A stretch of DNA of 23,115 nucleotides from Bordetella parapertussis. GTDB taxonomy: Bacteria > Pseudomonadota > Gammaproteobacteria > Burkholderiales > Burkholderiaceae_B. Both the position numbers and the translations under genes were made by a program. Below the pieces are notes generated by a model. It made no database searches, had not been told where the DNA came from, and saw only the letters and a program-made list of their open reading frames with translations. Below, piece by piece: positions 1 through 7,936 of the stretch. Each line of letters starts with the position of its first letter. Position 1 is the first letter of the stretch. The DNA lies in assembly GCA_945868195.1 (NCBI GenBank), contig CAMBLP010000019.1, positions 1-23,115 on the forward strand. Direction: 5' to 3'.

Positions 1-1160
1 GGACTTTCGATGTGGATCACAGAGTTGTCCCGCATCACGACTTCATACACCACGGAGGGCGCAGTCGTAATGATGTCCATATCGAACTCCCGCTCAAGCC
101 GTTCTTGGACGATTTCCATGTGCAGCAGTCCGAGAAAGCCGCAACGAAAACCAAAACCAAGCGCTTGCGATACCTCGGGCTCATACATCAGAGCGGAGTC
201 ATTGAGTTTGAGTTTTTCAAGGGAGTCACGCAACTGGTCGTACTCACTGCTTTCGACAGGATAAAGTCCCGCAAAAACCTGTGGCTTGACTTCTTTGAAG
301 CCGGGCAACGGCGCGCTAGCAGGATTGGTCAACAAGGTAATCGTGTCACCGACCTTGGCATCGGCGAGCTCTTTGATGCCGGCGATGACAAACCCTACCT
401 CGCCTGCGGAAAGAAACTTACGGGGCTCAGATTTGGGGGTAAAAACACCGACTTGTTCGCACATGTGCACCGCACCTGTCGCCATGAAGGAAATTTTGTC
501 CTTGGGCTTGAGTACGCCATTGATCACGCGAATCAGCATGACCACACCCACATAGTTGTCGAACCAAGAGTCAATAATCAATGCCTGCAGGGGCGCCTGG
601 GGATCACCCTTAGGTGCAGGAATACGCGCGACAACGGCTTCGAGAATATCGTCGATGCCCATGCCTGTTTTGGCGCTCGCCAAGATTGCATCCGTCGCGT
701 CGATGCCGATGACTTCTTCGACCTCGGCACGCGCGCTCTCTGGGTCTGCCTGAGGCAAATCCATTTTGTTCAGTATGGGGACGACCTCGACACCGAGTTC
801 AATCGCTGTATAGCAATTGGCGACAGTCTGAGCCTCCACGCCCTGAGAGGCGTCAACCACCAGTAACGCACCTTCGCATGCGGACAGGGAGCGACTCACC
901 TCGTAAGAAAAGTCGACGTGACCGGGCGTATCAATCAAGTTGAGATTGTAGATTTTGCCATCTTGCGCCTTGTAATGCAGCGCAGCTGTTTGAGCTTTGA
1001 TGGTGATACCGCGCTCACGCTCGATATCCATAGAGTCCAGCACTTGCGCGGACATTTCACGATCGGCCAAGCCTCCACAACGTTGGATCAGACGATCCGC
1101 CAAGGTGGACTTGCCATGGTCAATGTGGGCAATGATGGAGAAATTGCGAATATGCTGCAT
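1..1160 (-). CDS. lepA: LepA (EF4) ribosomal elongation GTPase, N-terminal part
   Basis: Translation factor GTPase that acts on the ribosome in the cytoplasm and is linked to back-translocation and ribosome assembly. The reverse strand reads from an ATG as [19 protein letters not shown], with the P-loop at about residues 10-18, then the RERGIT switch, DTPGHVDF (G3) and LNKMDL (G4). About 386 of the usual roughly 600 residues are present, through the GTPase domain, domain II and the start of the EF-G-like C-terminal part; the rest lies left of the window. A modest AGGT sits 4 bases before the start. It follows mucD in the same direction, as in other Burkholderiales, but a strong hairpin terminator lies between them. 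The large plus-strand open frame opposite this gene is a shadow. Identification is very secure. Confidence 0.97.
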   Translation of the reverse strand, partial: MQHIRNFSIIAHIDHGKSTLADRLIQRCGGLADREMSAQVLDSMDIERERGITIKAQTAALHYKAQDGKIYNLNLIDTPGHVDFSYEVSRSLSACEGALLVVDASQGVEAQTVANCYTAIELGVEVVPILNKMDLPQADPESARAEVEEVIGIDATDAILASAKTGMGIDDILEAVVARIPAPKGDPQAPLQALIIDSWFDNYVGVVMLIRVINGVLKPKDKISFMATGAVHMCEQVGVFTPKSEPRKFLSAGEVGFVIAGIKELADAKVGDTITLLTNPASAPLPGFKEVKPQVFAGLYPVESSEYDQLRDSLEKLKLNDSALMYEPEVSQALGFGFRCGFLGLLHMEIVQERLEREFDMDIITTAPSVVYEVVMRDNSVIHIES

Positions 1161-1191
1161 AACACCTGAAAAGTAAGCGGGCTCGCAAGCA

Positions 1192-1216
1192 AAAAGGGGC
1201 GCTCTGCGCCCCTTTT
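1192..1216 (-). terminator. Rho-independent terminator after mucD, 32 bases before lepA
   Basis: A perfect 11-bp stem (AAAAGGGGCGC / GCGCCCCTTTT) closes a 3-base loop. On the minus strand it is followed by a T-run. It starts 33 bases after the mucD stop codon. The A/T flanks on both sides would let it work in either direction, but only minus-strand genes are nearby. Confidence 0.8.
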
Positions 1217-1229
1217 GCGGCAAACCGCT

Positions 1230-1235
1230 ATTCTA
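1230..1235 (-). promoter_or_regulatory. Weak -10-like box that could serve lepA
   Basis: The minus strand reads GGCTAGAATAGCGG here, with TAGAAT as a possible -10 box. No good -35 box is visible. If it is used, transcription would start at about 1223 and the whole hairpin at 1192-1216 would be in the lepA leader. This is tentative. Confidence 0.25.
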
Positions 1236-1248
1236 GCCGTTCTTGGCT

Positions 1249-2754
1249 TTATTTGGCGGCTGGCACAGCAACCCAGCGGGTTTGATCGCCTGTCCGAACC
1301 ATCAAACCGACAGGACGCGTCTTGTCAAGACCGGCAATCACCTTGGCAAACTGCTCAGGACTCGTAATGTCGGTGTTATTGACCGCCAAAATAAGGTCGC
1401 CTTCGGCAATGCCCACAGTCGAAGCTGGTGGATCAACCGCAGTCACCTGGACACCGCCCTTGATCCGCAGCTTTTTCTGGGCCTCAGCGCTGACTGGAAC
1501 AATGGTCATGCCCAGCACAACACTCTTTGACTCCGCAGGCTTTTCCTTTGAAGCAGGCGCCTCAGCAGTCCGCTCGGCCTTTAATTCTGTCACGGTGACA
1601 TTAAGCTTGACCGTCTTGCCCTTGCGCCAGACTTCGACGGGAGAAACAGCACCTGGCTTTGTTTGACCCACCAGACGAGGTAAATCAGACATCCTGGTGA
1701 TGGCTTTACCGTCGAACTTCAAAATCACGTCGCCAGGCAAAATACCACCCTTTTCTGCTGGACCATCAGGCTCAACACCACTGACCAGCGCACCCTCGGC
1801 TTTAGGGAGACCGATGGCTTGGGCCACATCCTTACTCACCTCGCCAATCTGCACACCGATACGTCCACGTGTGACTCGACCTGAAGATTTGAGCTGATCC
1901 ACAACCTGCATCGCCTCGTCAATCGGGATCGCTAAAGAGATGCCCATGAAACCACCACTACGGGACACGATCTGAGCATTGATACCGACAACTTGGCCCT
2001 CTAAATTGAGCAAAGGACCGCCAGAGTTACCTGGATTGACCGCCACATCAGTCTGAATAAAAGGCAGATAATCACCAGTCTCACGACCCAAGGCACTGAT
2101 GATGCCCGAGGTCACCGTCGACTCGAGTCCGAAAGGCGAACCAATCGCCAAGACCCATTGACCTTTTTTGAGGGTTTTGGCATTGCCAATCGGCAATGTT
2201 GCCATTCCCTTGGCATCAATTTTGAGCAAAGCGACATCCGTACGCTGATCGCTGCCCACGACTTTCGCCTTGAACTCGCGACCATCTGTCAGCGTGACAA
2301 AAATATCCGTCGCGTCCGCTACCACGTGATGATTGGTAAGTAGGTGTCCATCCTCTGAGATAAAAAATCCCGATCCTACACCGCGCGGCACAGAGCGCTC
2401 TTCAGGCTCGGCACGTCGTCCGCGTGGCGCTTGTTGCGGTCCTTGACGTCCACCAGGTGGTGCGAAGTCAGGGCCGAAAAAATGACGGAATAACTCATAA
2501 GGATCTTGGCCGGGCGCGCCACCACCGCCACCTGCACGCGAGGAGACTTTAGCGGTTGTGCGGATATTCACCACAGCAGCTTCTGATTTTTCAACGATCG
2601 TCGTAAAGTCGGGCAAACCAACATTGCGCGCTTGTGCAGGCGAGAATTGTAGGCCGCCGAGTACTAAGGCCATGGCGACCATCAACGTTGTCGCGATGCG
2701 GCGCATACGATCAACAGACTGATACAGATATGAATGTGACTGATCTTGCATCAT
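1249..2754 (-). CDS. mucD: DegQ/MucD-type periplasmic serine endoprotease (Do family)
   Basis: Periplasmic HtrA-family protease and chaperone that degrades misfolded envelope proteins and, in Pseudomonas, restrains the AlgU response. The 501-residue protein has a hydrophobic signal segment at about residues 18-42 (ending SPAQA), a Gly/Pro/Arg-rich loop at 70-125, a trypsin-like domain with H143 (NHHVV), D173 (RTDVALLKI) and S244 (GNSGGPL), and two PDZ domains at about 295-385 and 410-500. Two adjacent ATG codons follow CGGAG; the second (2751) has the better spacing. A third ATG at 2706 would give a more standard signal peptide but has no clear ribosome binding site. It is the last gene of the rpoE-rseA-rseB-mucD series, 41 bases after rseB, and is followed by a terminator. 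Confidence 0.95.
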   Translation of the reverse strand: MMQDQSHSYLYQSVDRMRRIATTLMVAMALVLGGLQFSPAQARNVGLPDFTTIVEKSEAAVVNIRTTAKVSSRAGGGGGAPGQDPYELFRHFFGPDFAPPGGRQGPQQAPRGRRAEPEERSVPRGVGSGFFISEDGHLLTNHHVVADATDIFVTLTDGREFKAKVVGSDQRTDVALLKIDAKGMATLPIGNAKTLKKGQWVLAIGSPFGLESTVTSGIISALGRETGDYLPFIQTDVAVNPGNSGGPLLNLEGQVVGINAQIVSRSGGFMGISLAIPIDEAMQVVDQLKSSGRVTRGRIGVQIGEVSKDVAQAIGLPKAEGALVSGVEPDGPAEKGGILPGDVILKFDGKAITRMSDLPRLVGQTKPGAVSPVEVWRKGKTVKLNVTVTELKAERTAEAPASKEKPAESKSVVLGMTIVPVSAEAQKKLRIKGGVQVTAVDPPASTVGIAEGDLILAVNNTDITSPEQFAKVIAGLDKTRPVGLMVRTGDQTRWVAVPAAK

Positions 2755-2795
2755 GAACTCCGATTTAAACGCTCCAACTCACCGCTCGCAGCGCG

Positions 2796-3836
2796 TTAAC
2801 GTGCGGGCTTGGATGGAACGTATTGAATAGACTGAGCCAACTGTTCAAGGGTTGCGGCCGGCACTTCACCCAATACAGTCAACCAGAAGTTTTCTACCTT
2901 GATCCCGAAGATATTCACTGAGCCACTTCGCGCAGCGCCTTGGGGTTCATACTCAGACCGTTCTGGCTGATAAGGTTCAATAAAAATTGAAATAGTTGCG
3001 AGACCATCTGATAACACGAGTTGATTCACGCGTTTATTATTAGAAAAAGTTCTTTCAAGTTGCGACGTTGGCATATAACCGGCTGGTGCAGGAATCCGCC
3101 AACCTTGTGCAAACAAATCTACTTTGACATGCTGCGCACGCACGCTTCGCCAATCCGTTGTGGTCCACGTCGGTGTCAACATCGCTTCAGTAATCTCGGC
3201 GCCAATCGTGACCTGTACGAACGCCACCTGTTCGATGACGACACCTTCGTGACCAACCATTTGAGCCTTGAGCAGCAAATTAGTCTCAAGATCCGAACAC
3301 AGGCGATAACCGTAACGATGCTGATCACGCGGCGTCACTTCAATGCCACGGCAAGGCCGACCTGCAATACGCAAAAGCTCGGGTACAAGTCGCACGGTGT
3401 AATTTTTTTCTAGCGATTGCGCATGATTGAGTAACAATCCAGGAAAGCGATCCCCACGTTGTCGCTCTAGCAAAATGAGCTTGCGATCTGGTATCAAGCC
3501 TTGTACTTCGTCATTAAAACGTAAATACTCTCTGGACACGCCATCCAGAACCTCGATGCGCTCCTTTTCATTTTTTCCATCGAATAAATGCGTGATGCGT
3601 GATGACTCAAAACGCTCACCTTGCTGAAAAGCAAAGACGCCAACATAGTTCAGGGTCCGCGCAGCATGTTGAATTTGGCGCACAATCTGATTGACTTCAG
3701 ACTGATCGGATGAACGCGACGAGGAGGGTGCTTGAACAGGCACGGCTTGTGCGCTGGGAGCGACAGGTGATGCCTGACTCAATGCGCTCGCGCCCATCAC
3801 CATGAACGTAAACGCGCAATTGACCAAACGCGACAT
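2796..3836 (-). CDS. rseB: RseB/MucB, periplasmic regulator of the anti-sigma factor
   Basis: Periplasmic protein that binds RseA and protects it from proteolysis until envelope stress or mislocalised lipopolysaccharide releases it. The 346-residue product begins with a signal peptide (cleavage likely near ALSQA-SP, residue 22), then a Pro/Ser linker. An N-terminal LolA-like domain covers about residues 45-230 (YVGVFAFQQGERFESSRI is typical) and a smaller C-terminal domain about 245-340. Its ATG shares one base with the stop of rseA (TAATG), so the two are translationally coupled, which fits proteins that bind one another. Family membership rests on sequence pattern and position between rseA and mucD. 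Confidence 0.92.
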   Translation of the reverse strand: MSRLVNCAFTFMVMGASALSQASPVAPSAQAVPVQAPSSSRSSDQSEVNQIVRQIQHAARTLNYVGVFAFQQGERFESSRITHLFDGKNEKERIEVLDGVSREYLRFNDEVQGLIPDRKLILLERQRGDRFPGLLLNHAQSLEKNYTVRLVPELLRIAGRPCRGIEVTPRDQHRYGYRLCSDLETNLLLKAQMVGHEGVVIEQVAFVQVTIGAEITEAMLTPTWTTTDWRSVRAQHVKVDLFAQGWRIPAPAGYMPTSQLERTFSNNKRVNQLVLSDGLATISIFIEPYQPERSEYEPQGAARSGSVNIFGIKVENFWLTVLGEVPAATLEQLAQSIQYVPSKPAR

Positions 3837-4393
3837 TACCGCATAGCTCCAAATGACACATGACGCACATTCGCTGGACCGGACATTTCGCGATGCGTAT
3901 TCACATAATCACGCACAACGGGAGCGTTAAACGCAACCTCAATCGGACGCGCAGATTGCACAGGTATGACTTCTGCGACTTGTTCGGTTGGTGCTGAGAG
4001 TTCTGGTAACAAAAACGGTTTGGCGACCCAAATGACCGAAGCCACCGCTGCGGCCATGGCAAAGCCAGGCCAAACCGCTTTACCCCAGAAACGCCCCCCC
4101 CTTGCTTCCTTCGCCGACGAAGCAGCAGGCTTTGGCGCCGCCACAATCGCAGGCTCCTGAGCAATCGCCTGGGCGACGCGCTGCTGCAGAGAGTGCTGGG
4201 CCGGCAAGGCCAGAGCAGGTGTCCGTAACGTATCCCCGATCAAGTGATAAAGCTCCCAAGTCGACCGCCCTTGAGCGGATAAGACATGCTCAGGCATATC
4301 AGCTCCCGTATCACCATCCATCCAGGCTGAAATCTCACTCTGGGACTGTTGGGTTGACTGATTCATATTTGAGATCTCGTTAGACTGTTTCAT
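3836..4393 (-). CDS. rseA: RseA/MucA, membrane anti-sigma factor for RpoE
   Basis: Single-pass inner-membrane protein that holds the RpoE sigma factor at the membrane through its cytoplasmic N-terminus and meets RseB with its periplasmic C-terminus. In the 185 residues the N-terminal anti-sigma domain is recognisable (ISAWMDGD at 21-28, WELYHLIGDTLR at 46-57), followed by an Ala/Pro linker, one membrane helix at about 106-124 and a periplasmic tail. The ATG at 4393 has GAGGAG eight bases ahead; a later in-frame ATG at 4366 has a poorer site. It starts 12 bases after rpoE and overlaps rseB by one base. Codons 98-100, directly before the membrane helix, contain an uninterrupted run of eight G (see findings). 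Sequence identity across the family is low, so the call depends partly on context. Confidence 0.92.
   Translation of the reverse strand: MKQSNEISNMNQSTQQSQSEISAWMDGDTGADMPEHVLSAQGRSTWELYHLIGDTLRTPALALPAQHSLQQRVAQAIAQEPAIVAAPKPAASSAKEARGGRFWGKAVWPGFAMAAAVASVIWVAKPFLLPELSAPTEQVAEVIPVQSARPIEVAFNAPVVRDYVNTHREMSGPANVRHVSFGAMR
4094..4101 (-). repeat. Homopolymer of 8 G (coding strand) inside rseA
   Basis: Eight consecutive C on the plus strand encode Arg-Gly-Gly (residues 98-100) of RseA. It is the longest G/C run I noticed in the window. Gain or loss of one base would alter everything from the membrane helix onward. Confidence 0.9.
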
Positions 4394-4405
4394 TATTTGA
4401 ACTCC

Positions 4406-5005
4406 TCACCAACGCCGATCGCCGGTATCACCCAGCAAGGGACGCAATTTTATCGCGATGGCTTCACGGGCTCGAAAAATACGAGACCTCACTGTACCAA
4501 TCGGGCAACTCATACTTTCGGCAATATCTTCGTAACTCATTCCATCAATCTCACGCATCACAATTGCATTACGCAGGTCTTCCGGCAAATCATTCATCGC
4601 CTTATTCACCGTTTCGGCAATTTGACGGCTCGCCATCTCAGATTCGGGGTTGCTACTGTCTGTTAGGTTGTCAGTTGCGTCAAAAGTTTCACCATCTTCG
4701 TTTTCTTGGGCAGAAGGTGTGCTTGGGCGGCGATTATTTTGCGCCAACCAGTTGCGGGCCGTATTGATCGCAATGCGGTAAAGCCATGTATAGAAAGCAC
4801 TTTCACCCCGAAACTGGGGCAAAGCACGATAAGCTTTAATAAAGGATTCCTGAGCCACATCCTCGATTTCACCGGGATCCCGAATCATGCGAGAGAGTAA
4901 ACGCATGATTTTTCTCTGATATTTCAGTACCAACAGGTCAAACGCCTGCTTGTCTCCGCGTTGTACGCGCGCTACCAACTCAGCGTCTACGTCGCGTTCA
5001 CTCAA
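4406..5005 (-). CDS. rpoE: RpoE/AlgU extracytoplasmic-function sigma factor
   Basis: Sigma factor that directs RNA polymerase to envelope-stress promoters. The 199-residue protein shows sigma region 2 at about 25-92 (EIEDVAQESFIKAYRALPQF, FYTWLYRIAINTARN) and region 4 at about 135-185 (LPEDLRNAIVMREIDGMSYE, GTVRSRIFRAREAI), joined by an acidic linker, the standard layout of the RpoE/AlgU group. The start is TTG at 5005; no in-frame ATG lies between it and the upstream stop. AGGGGA precedes it by 6 bases. The TTG overlaps the stop of the preceding YgfX-like gene as TTGA. I see no convincing autoregulatory sigma-E promoter directly ahead of it. rseA, rseB and mucD follow. Confidence 0.96.
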   Translation of the reverse strand: MSERDVDAELVARVQRGDKQAFDLLVLKYQRKIMRLLSRMIRDPGEIEDVAQESFIKAYRALPQFRGESAFYTWLYRIAINTARNWLAQNNRRPSTPSAQENEDGETFDATDNLTDSSNPESEMASRQIAETVNKAMNDLPEDLRNAIVMREIDGMSYEDIAESMSCPIGTVRSRIFRAREAIAIKLRPLLGDTGDRRW

Positions 5006-5523
5006 GCTGAATCCCCTTTTGAATGTCGATGTGCACCCTCAATCTGCCGGTTCGCCTGGAGGGCAATCTCGCGAAAGACTGAGGGGTGCGTGCACTGTCT
5101 CCAGACCACCGCAAGAGCGGTCTTTGACATGTTATGGGGACGATGTTGGAATTTCAAACCTAAGCTCAGTCCAAAAAAATGATGCCAGCGCTGAGTGACA
5201 ATAACCTCTATGCTATCAGTCAGACCAGAGACTTCTGAATAAAATGCCAGTTGCCAAGGTTTTTCAGAGGAAATCACGAGCACGCGTCCCTCAAAAGCTT
5301 TTTGCCTCCGGTGCGGCCCAAGAAAATGCACCAAAATAGGGATTACCCCCAAAAAGGATGCAATCCAAGGTGCCAAGCCAACCCACAAGGCTGAAATAAA
5401 AAAAGCAAGGGAGGCCGTCATGAGCATGAAAAAAATCAATCCAGCGACCCAGCGAGGCTGGGTCAACGGGACGACAAGCTCTGAACGTAATAACGTCGCA
5501 GACGGTAAAGTCTCAGACGTCAA
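5002..5523 (-). CDS. Small membrane protein, YgfX (CptA)-like
   Basis: A 173-residue protein with two adjacent membrane helices (about residues 25-45 and 48-68), a basic PHRRQKAFEGRV turn, then a cytoplasmic part ending in VVWRQCTHPSVFREIALQANRQ. That layout, including the late W...D/H...FR element, resembles the YgfX family, known in enterobacteria as the partner of the succinate dehydrogenase assembly factor SdhE. No SdhE-like gene is next to it here, so the function is open. The start is TTG at 5523, overlapping the fabF stop as TTGA, with no visible ribosome binding site, which suggests re-initiation after fabF. Its own stop overlaps the rpoE start. That a real gene is here is likely; the family name is tentative. 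Another DUF-type small membrane protein is the alternative. Confidence 0.7.
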   Translation of the reverse strand: MTSETLPSATLLRSELVVPLTQPRWVAGLIFFMLMTASLAFFISALWVGLAPWIASFLGVIPILVHFLGPHRRQKAFEGRVLVISSEKPWQLAFYSEVSGLTDSIEVIVTQRWHHFFGLSLGLKFQHRPHNMSKTALAVVWRQCTHPSVFREIALQANRQIEGAHRHSKGDSA

Positions 5524-6749
5524 ATACGGCGAACAGCCATCGAGCCGTTCGTGCCGCCAAATCCAAAAGAGTTGGAGAGCGCAACATCGATCTTTAGTTC
5601 ACGCGCAGCGTTCGCGCAATAATCCAGATCGCATTCGGGGTCTTGGTTAAAGATATTGATCGTGGGCGGAGAAACCTGGTGATGCACGGCGAGCGTCGTG
5701 AAGACGGCTTCAATACCACCCGCTGCACCCAACAAATGACCTGTCATCGACTTGGTCGAATTGATCACGAGTTTTTTAGCGTGATCGCCAAACGCCAACT
5801 TCAGCGCTTCAGTTTCGTTTTTGTCGCCAAGCGGGGTTGAAGTCCCATGCGCATTCACATACTGGACCTGGTCAGCGTTGATCCCGCCGTTGCGTAACGC
5901 ATTCGCAATCCCTCGGCGAGGACCATCACGATCAGGCGCCGTAATGTGATGCGCGTCAGAGCTCATCCCAAAGCCAGCGAACTCACCATAAATGCGAGCA
6001 CCGCGCTTTTTAGCATGCTCGTGCTCTTCGAGAATCAGCACGCCAGCACCCTCGCCCAAGACAAAACCGTCACGATCACGGTCCCAAGGACGCGAAGCCG
6101 TTGCTGGATCATCGTTACGCTGTGACAAGGCACGCATGGCGGCAAAGCCACCAATGCCAAGCGGAGAAACGGTCGACTCGGCACCACCGGCCATCATGAC
6201 GTCGGCATCGCCGTATTCGATCATGCGCGCAGCATCGCCAATGGAATGCAGTCCTGTTGTGCAGGCTGACACTACCGCATAAGAAGGGCCCTTAAAGCCC
6301 AACATAATGGAAATCTGACCCGAAATCAGGTTAATCAGTGAGGCGGGGACGAAAAACGGAGAAATGCGGCGGGGGCCACGATCGAGGTATTCGGTCTGAG
6401 TTTCCTCAATCCGCTGAAGTCCGCCAATTCCCGAGCCGACAATTACGCCCACACGCTCTGCGTTGGCCTCGGTAATTTCCAACCCAGAGTCTTTCCAAGC
6501 TTGCAGACCGGCTGCGATGCCGTAATGGATAAAAGTATCCATCGTCCGCGCTTCTTTGGCAGGCAGAATCTGGGTGATGTCAAAACCTTTGACTTCACCG
6601 GCAATGTGCGCATTAAATGCGCTGGGATCGAAGCGTGTAATCCGCCCAATACCGGACCGACCGCTCACGATATTGTCCCAAGCCGTGGCAATGTCGTTGC
6701 CCACCGGGCTCACAATGCCAAGACCTGTAATGACGACACGTCGTTTCAC
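5520..6749 (-). CDS. fabF: FabF, 3-oxoacyl-ACP synthase II
   Basis: Condensing enzyme that extends acyl-ACP with malonyl-ACP in the cytoplasmic type II fatty acid cycle. The start is GTG at 6749 (VKRRVVITGLG), with GAGGAG six bases ahead; an ATG 33 bases upstream has no such site. The 409 residues carry the thiolase-fold Cys-His-His set: C163 in VSACTTGLHS, H301 in NAHGTSTPLGD and H338 in SMTGHLLGAAGG, close to E. coli FabF numbering. It follows acpP with a 130-base gap that contains a hairpin, and is joined by a 4-base overlap to the YgfX-like gene. Confidence 0.97.
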   Translation of the reverse strand: MKRRVVITGLGIVSPVGNDIATAWDNIVSGRSGIGRITRFDPSAFNAHIAGEVKGFDITQILPAKEARTMDTFIHYGIAAGLQAWKDSGLEITEANAERVGVIVGSGIGGLQRIEETQTEYLDRGPRRISPFFVPASLINLISGQISIMLGFKGPSYAVVSACTTGLHSIGDAARMIEYGDADVMMAGGAESTVSPLGIGGFAAMRALSQRNDDPATASRPWDRDRDGFVLGEGAGVLILEEHEHAKKRGARIYGEFAGFGMSSDAHHITAPDRDGPRRGIANALRNGGINADQVQYVNAHGTSTPLGDKNETEALKLAFGDHAKKLVINSTKSMTGHLLGAAGGIEAVFTTLAVHHQVSPPTINIFNQDPECDLDYCANAARELKIDVALSNSFGFGGTNGSMAVRRI

Positions 6750-6815
6750 GGAGCACTCCTCAAATATGTCATACGCGGGCAAGAAAACTGGCGAAAAGAA
6801 AACTGACGCAATTGA

Positions 6816-6836
6816 GCGGGAGCCAAAGGCCCCCGC
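6816..6836 (-). terminator. Hairpin between acpP and fabF, possible partial terminator
   Basis: A 9-bp stem with one A-C mismatch and a 3-base loop (GCGGGAGCC / GGCCCCCGC). On the minus strand it is followed by TCAATTGCG and then T-rich sequence rather than a direct T-run. It could reduce readthrough into fabF, giving more acpP than fabF mRNA, or stabilise the acpP 3-prime end. Confidence 0.4.
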
Positions 6837-6879
6837 CGTGCGATACAGAATATCCTAACCGCCTAAATACCAACAAAAA

Positions 6880-7116
6880 TTACTTGGAATTCGAAGTGAT
6901 GTAATCCACGGCCTGTTGAACCGTCGTGATTTTTTCTGCTTCTTCATCAGGAATTTCGGTTTCGAACTCGTCTTCAAGTGCCATCACCAGCTCGACCATG
7001 TCGAGCGAATCGGCACCGAGGTCGTCAAGGAAGGAAGAGGCGTTCTTGATCTCGGCTTCGTTAACGCCAAGTTGTTCAGCGACAATCTTTTTGACGCGCT
7101 GTTCGATGCTTTCCAT
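6880..7116 (-). CDS. acpP: Acyl carrier protein
   Basis: Small acidic carrier that holds growing acyl chains on a 4-phosphopantetheine arm in the cytoplasm. The 78 residues match AcpP along the whole length; the arm attaches to S37 in [10 protein letters not shown]. The ATG at 7116 has GGAGAT a few bases ahead and gives the standard [12 protein letters not shown] start; an ATG 12 bases upstream is less likely. It lies between fabG and fabF as in E. coli. A perfect TATAAT lies 30 bases upstream, so it probably has its own promoter. Confidence 0.98.
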   Translation of the reverse strand: MESIEQRVKKIVAEQLGVNEAEIKNASSFLDDLGADSLDMVELVMALEDEFETEIPDEEAEKITTVQQAVDYITSNSK

Positions 7117-7139
7117 GCAGATCTCCAAAGGGAAAAGTC

Positions 7140-7159
7140 CGGCGAATTATAGCCAACCG
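7140..7159 (-). promoter_or_regulatory. Probable acpP promoter with TATAAT and shared element
   Basis: On the minus strand a perfect TATAAT occupies 7146-7151; transcription would begin near 7139, leaving a short leader that contains the acpP ribosome binding site. The -35 region is poor (a T-run near 7163-7170). The plus-strand sequence GGCGAATTATAGCCAACC is almost the same as the element in front of rpmF (11242-11262). Confidence 0.6.
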
Positions 7160-7175
7160 GGAGAAAAAAAACCTA

Positions 7176-7910
7176 TTACATGTACATGCCGCCATTGACG
7201 TGCAATGTCGTGCCTGTGATGTAGCCTGCTTGAGGTGACGCTAAAAACGCCACCGCGTGCGCAATATCGCTGGCCGAACCGAGTCGACCAAGCGGAATTT
7301 GTCCCAAGAGTGCCTTGGTTTGGTCCTCATTAAGAGCACTTGTCATATCTGTTTCTATAAAGCCGGGGGCAATGCAATTGACTGTCACGCCTCGGCTGCC
7401 GAGTTCACGCGCCAAAGCGCGACTCATCCCGGCAACACCTGCTTTCGCGGCCGCATAGTTAGCTTGACCGGGATTGCCGCTTGAGCCCACGACTGACGTA
7501 ATGTTGATGATGCGACCCCAACGGGCCTTCATCATGCTGCGCATGACGCCTCGGGACAAACGAAAAACGGCACTGAGGTTGGTTTGCAACACAGCATCCC
7601 AGTCCTCGTCTTTCATGCGCATGGATAAGTTATCGCGTGTGATACCGGCGTTATTGACCAAAATGTGCGGACCACCCGACTCTTTGGCCAACGCATCCAG
7701 CAAGGCCTCGCATCCCTGCACGTCGGTGACATTGAGCACCACGCCACGGCCACCAGGGGGCGCCAGCATCTCCGTCACGCCAAGGGCTCCGGCTTCGGTA
7801 GTGGCTGTTCCAATCACGCAAGCGCCGCGGGCCGTCAATTCGAGTGCGATCGCTCGGCCGATTCCACGTGAAGCACCCGTCACAAGCGCGACTTTATCTT
7901 TGAGGTCCAT
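7176..7910 (-). CDS. fabG: FabG, 3-oxoacyl-ACP reductase
   Basis: NADPH-dependent reductase of the fatty acid cycle, a cytoplasmic short-chain dehydrogenase. In 244 residues it has the Rossmann motif TGASRGIG (11-18), NNAG (86-89) and the catalytic set N111, S139, Y152 and K156 (NYAAAKAG). An AAGGA sits 11 bases ahead of the ATG. It follows fabD by 26 bases and precedes acpP by 59 bases. Confidence 0.97.
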   Translation of the reverse strand: MDLKDKVALVTGASRGIGRAIALELTARGACVIGTATTEAGALGVTEMLAPPGGRGVVLNVTDVQGCEALLDALAKESGGPHILVNNAGITRDNLSMRMKDEDWDAVLQTNLSAVFRLSRGVMRSMMKARWGRIINITSVVGSSGNPGQANYAAAKAGVAGMSRALARELGSRGVTVNCIAPGFIETDMTSALNEDQTKALLGQIPLGRLGSASDIAHAVAFLASPQAGYITGTTLHVNGGMYM

Positions 7911-7936
7911 GTCAGTCGTTATCCTTGATCTTAGAA

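Noticed and set aside
12..866. 284-residue open frame on the plus strand
   Set aside because: It is antisense to lepA, whose reverse-strand translation shows all GTPase motifs; the plus-strand product has no recognisable features.
5225..5265. Sigma-E-like promoter (GCAACT ... GTCTCT) on the minus strand inside the YgfX-like gene
   Set aside because: Only partial agreement with the GGAACTT / TCTGA or TCAAA pattern; such matches are expected by chance in coding sequence.
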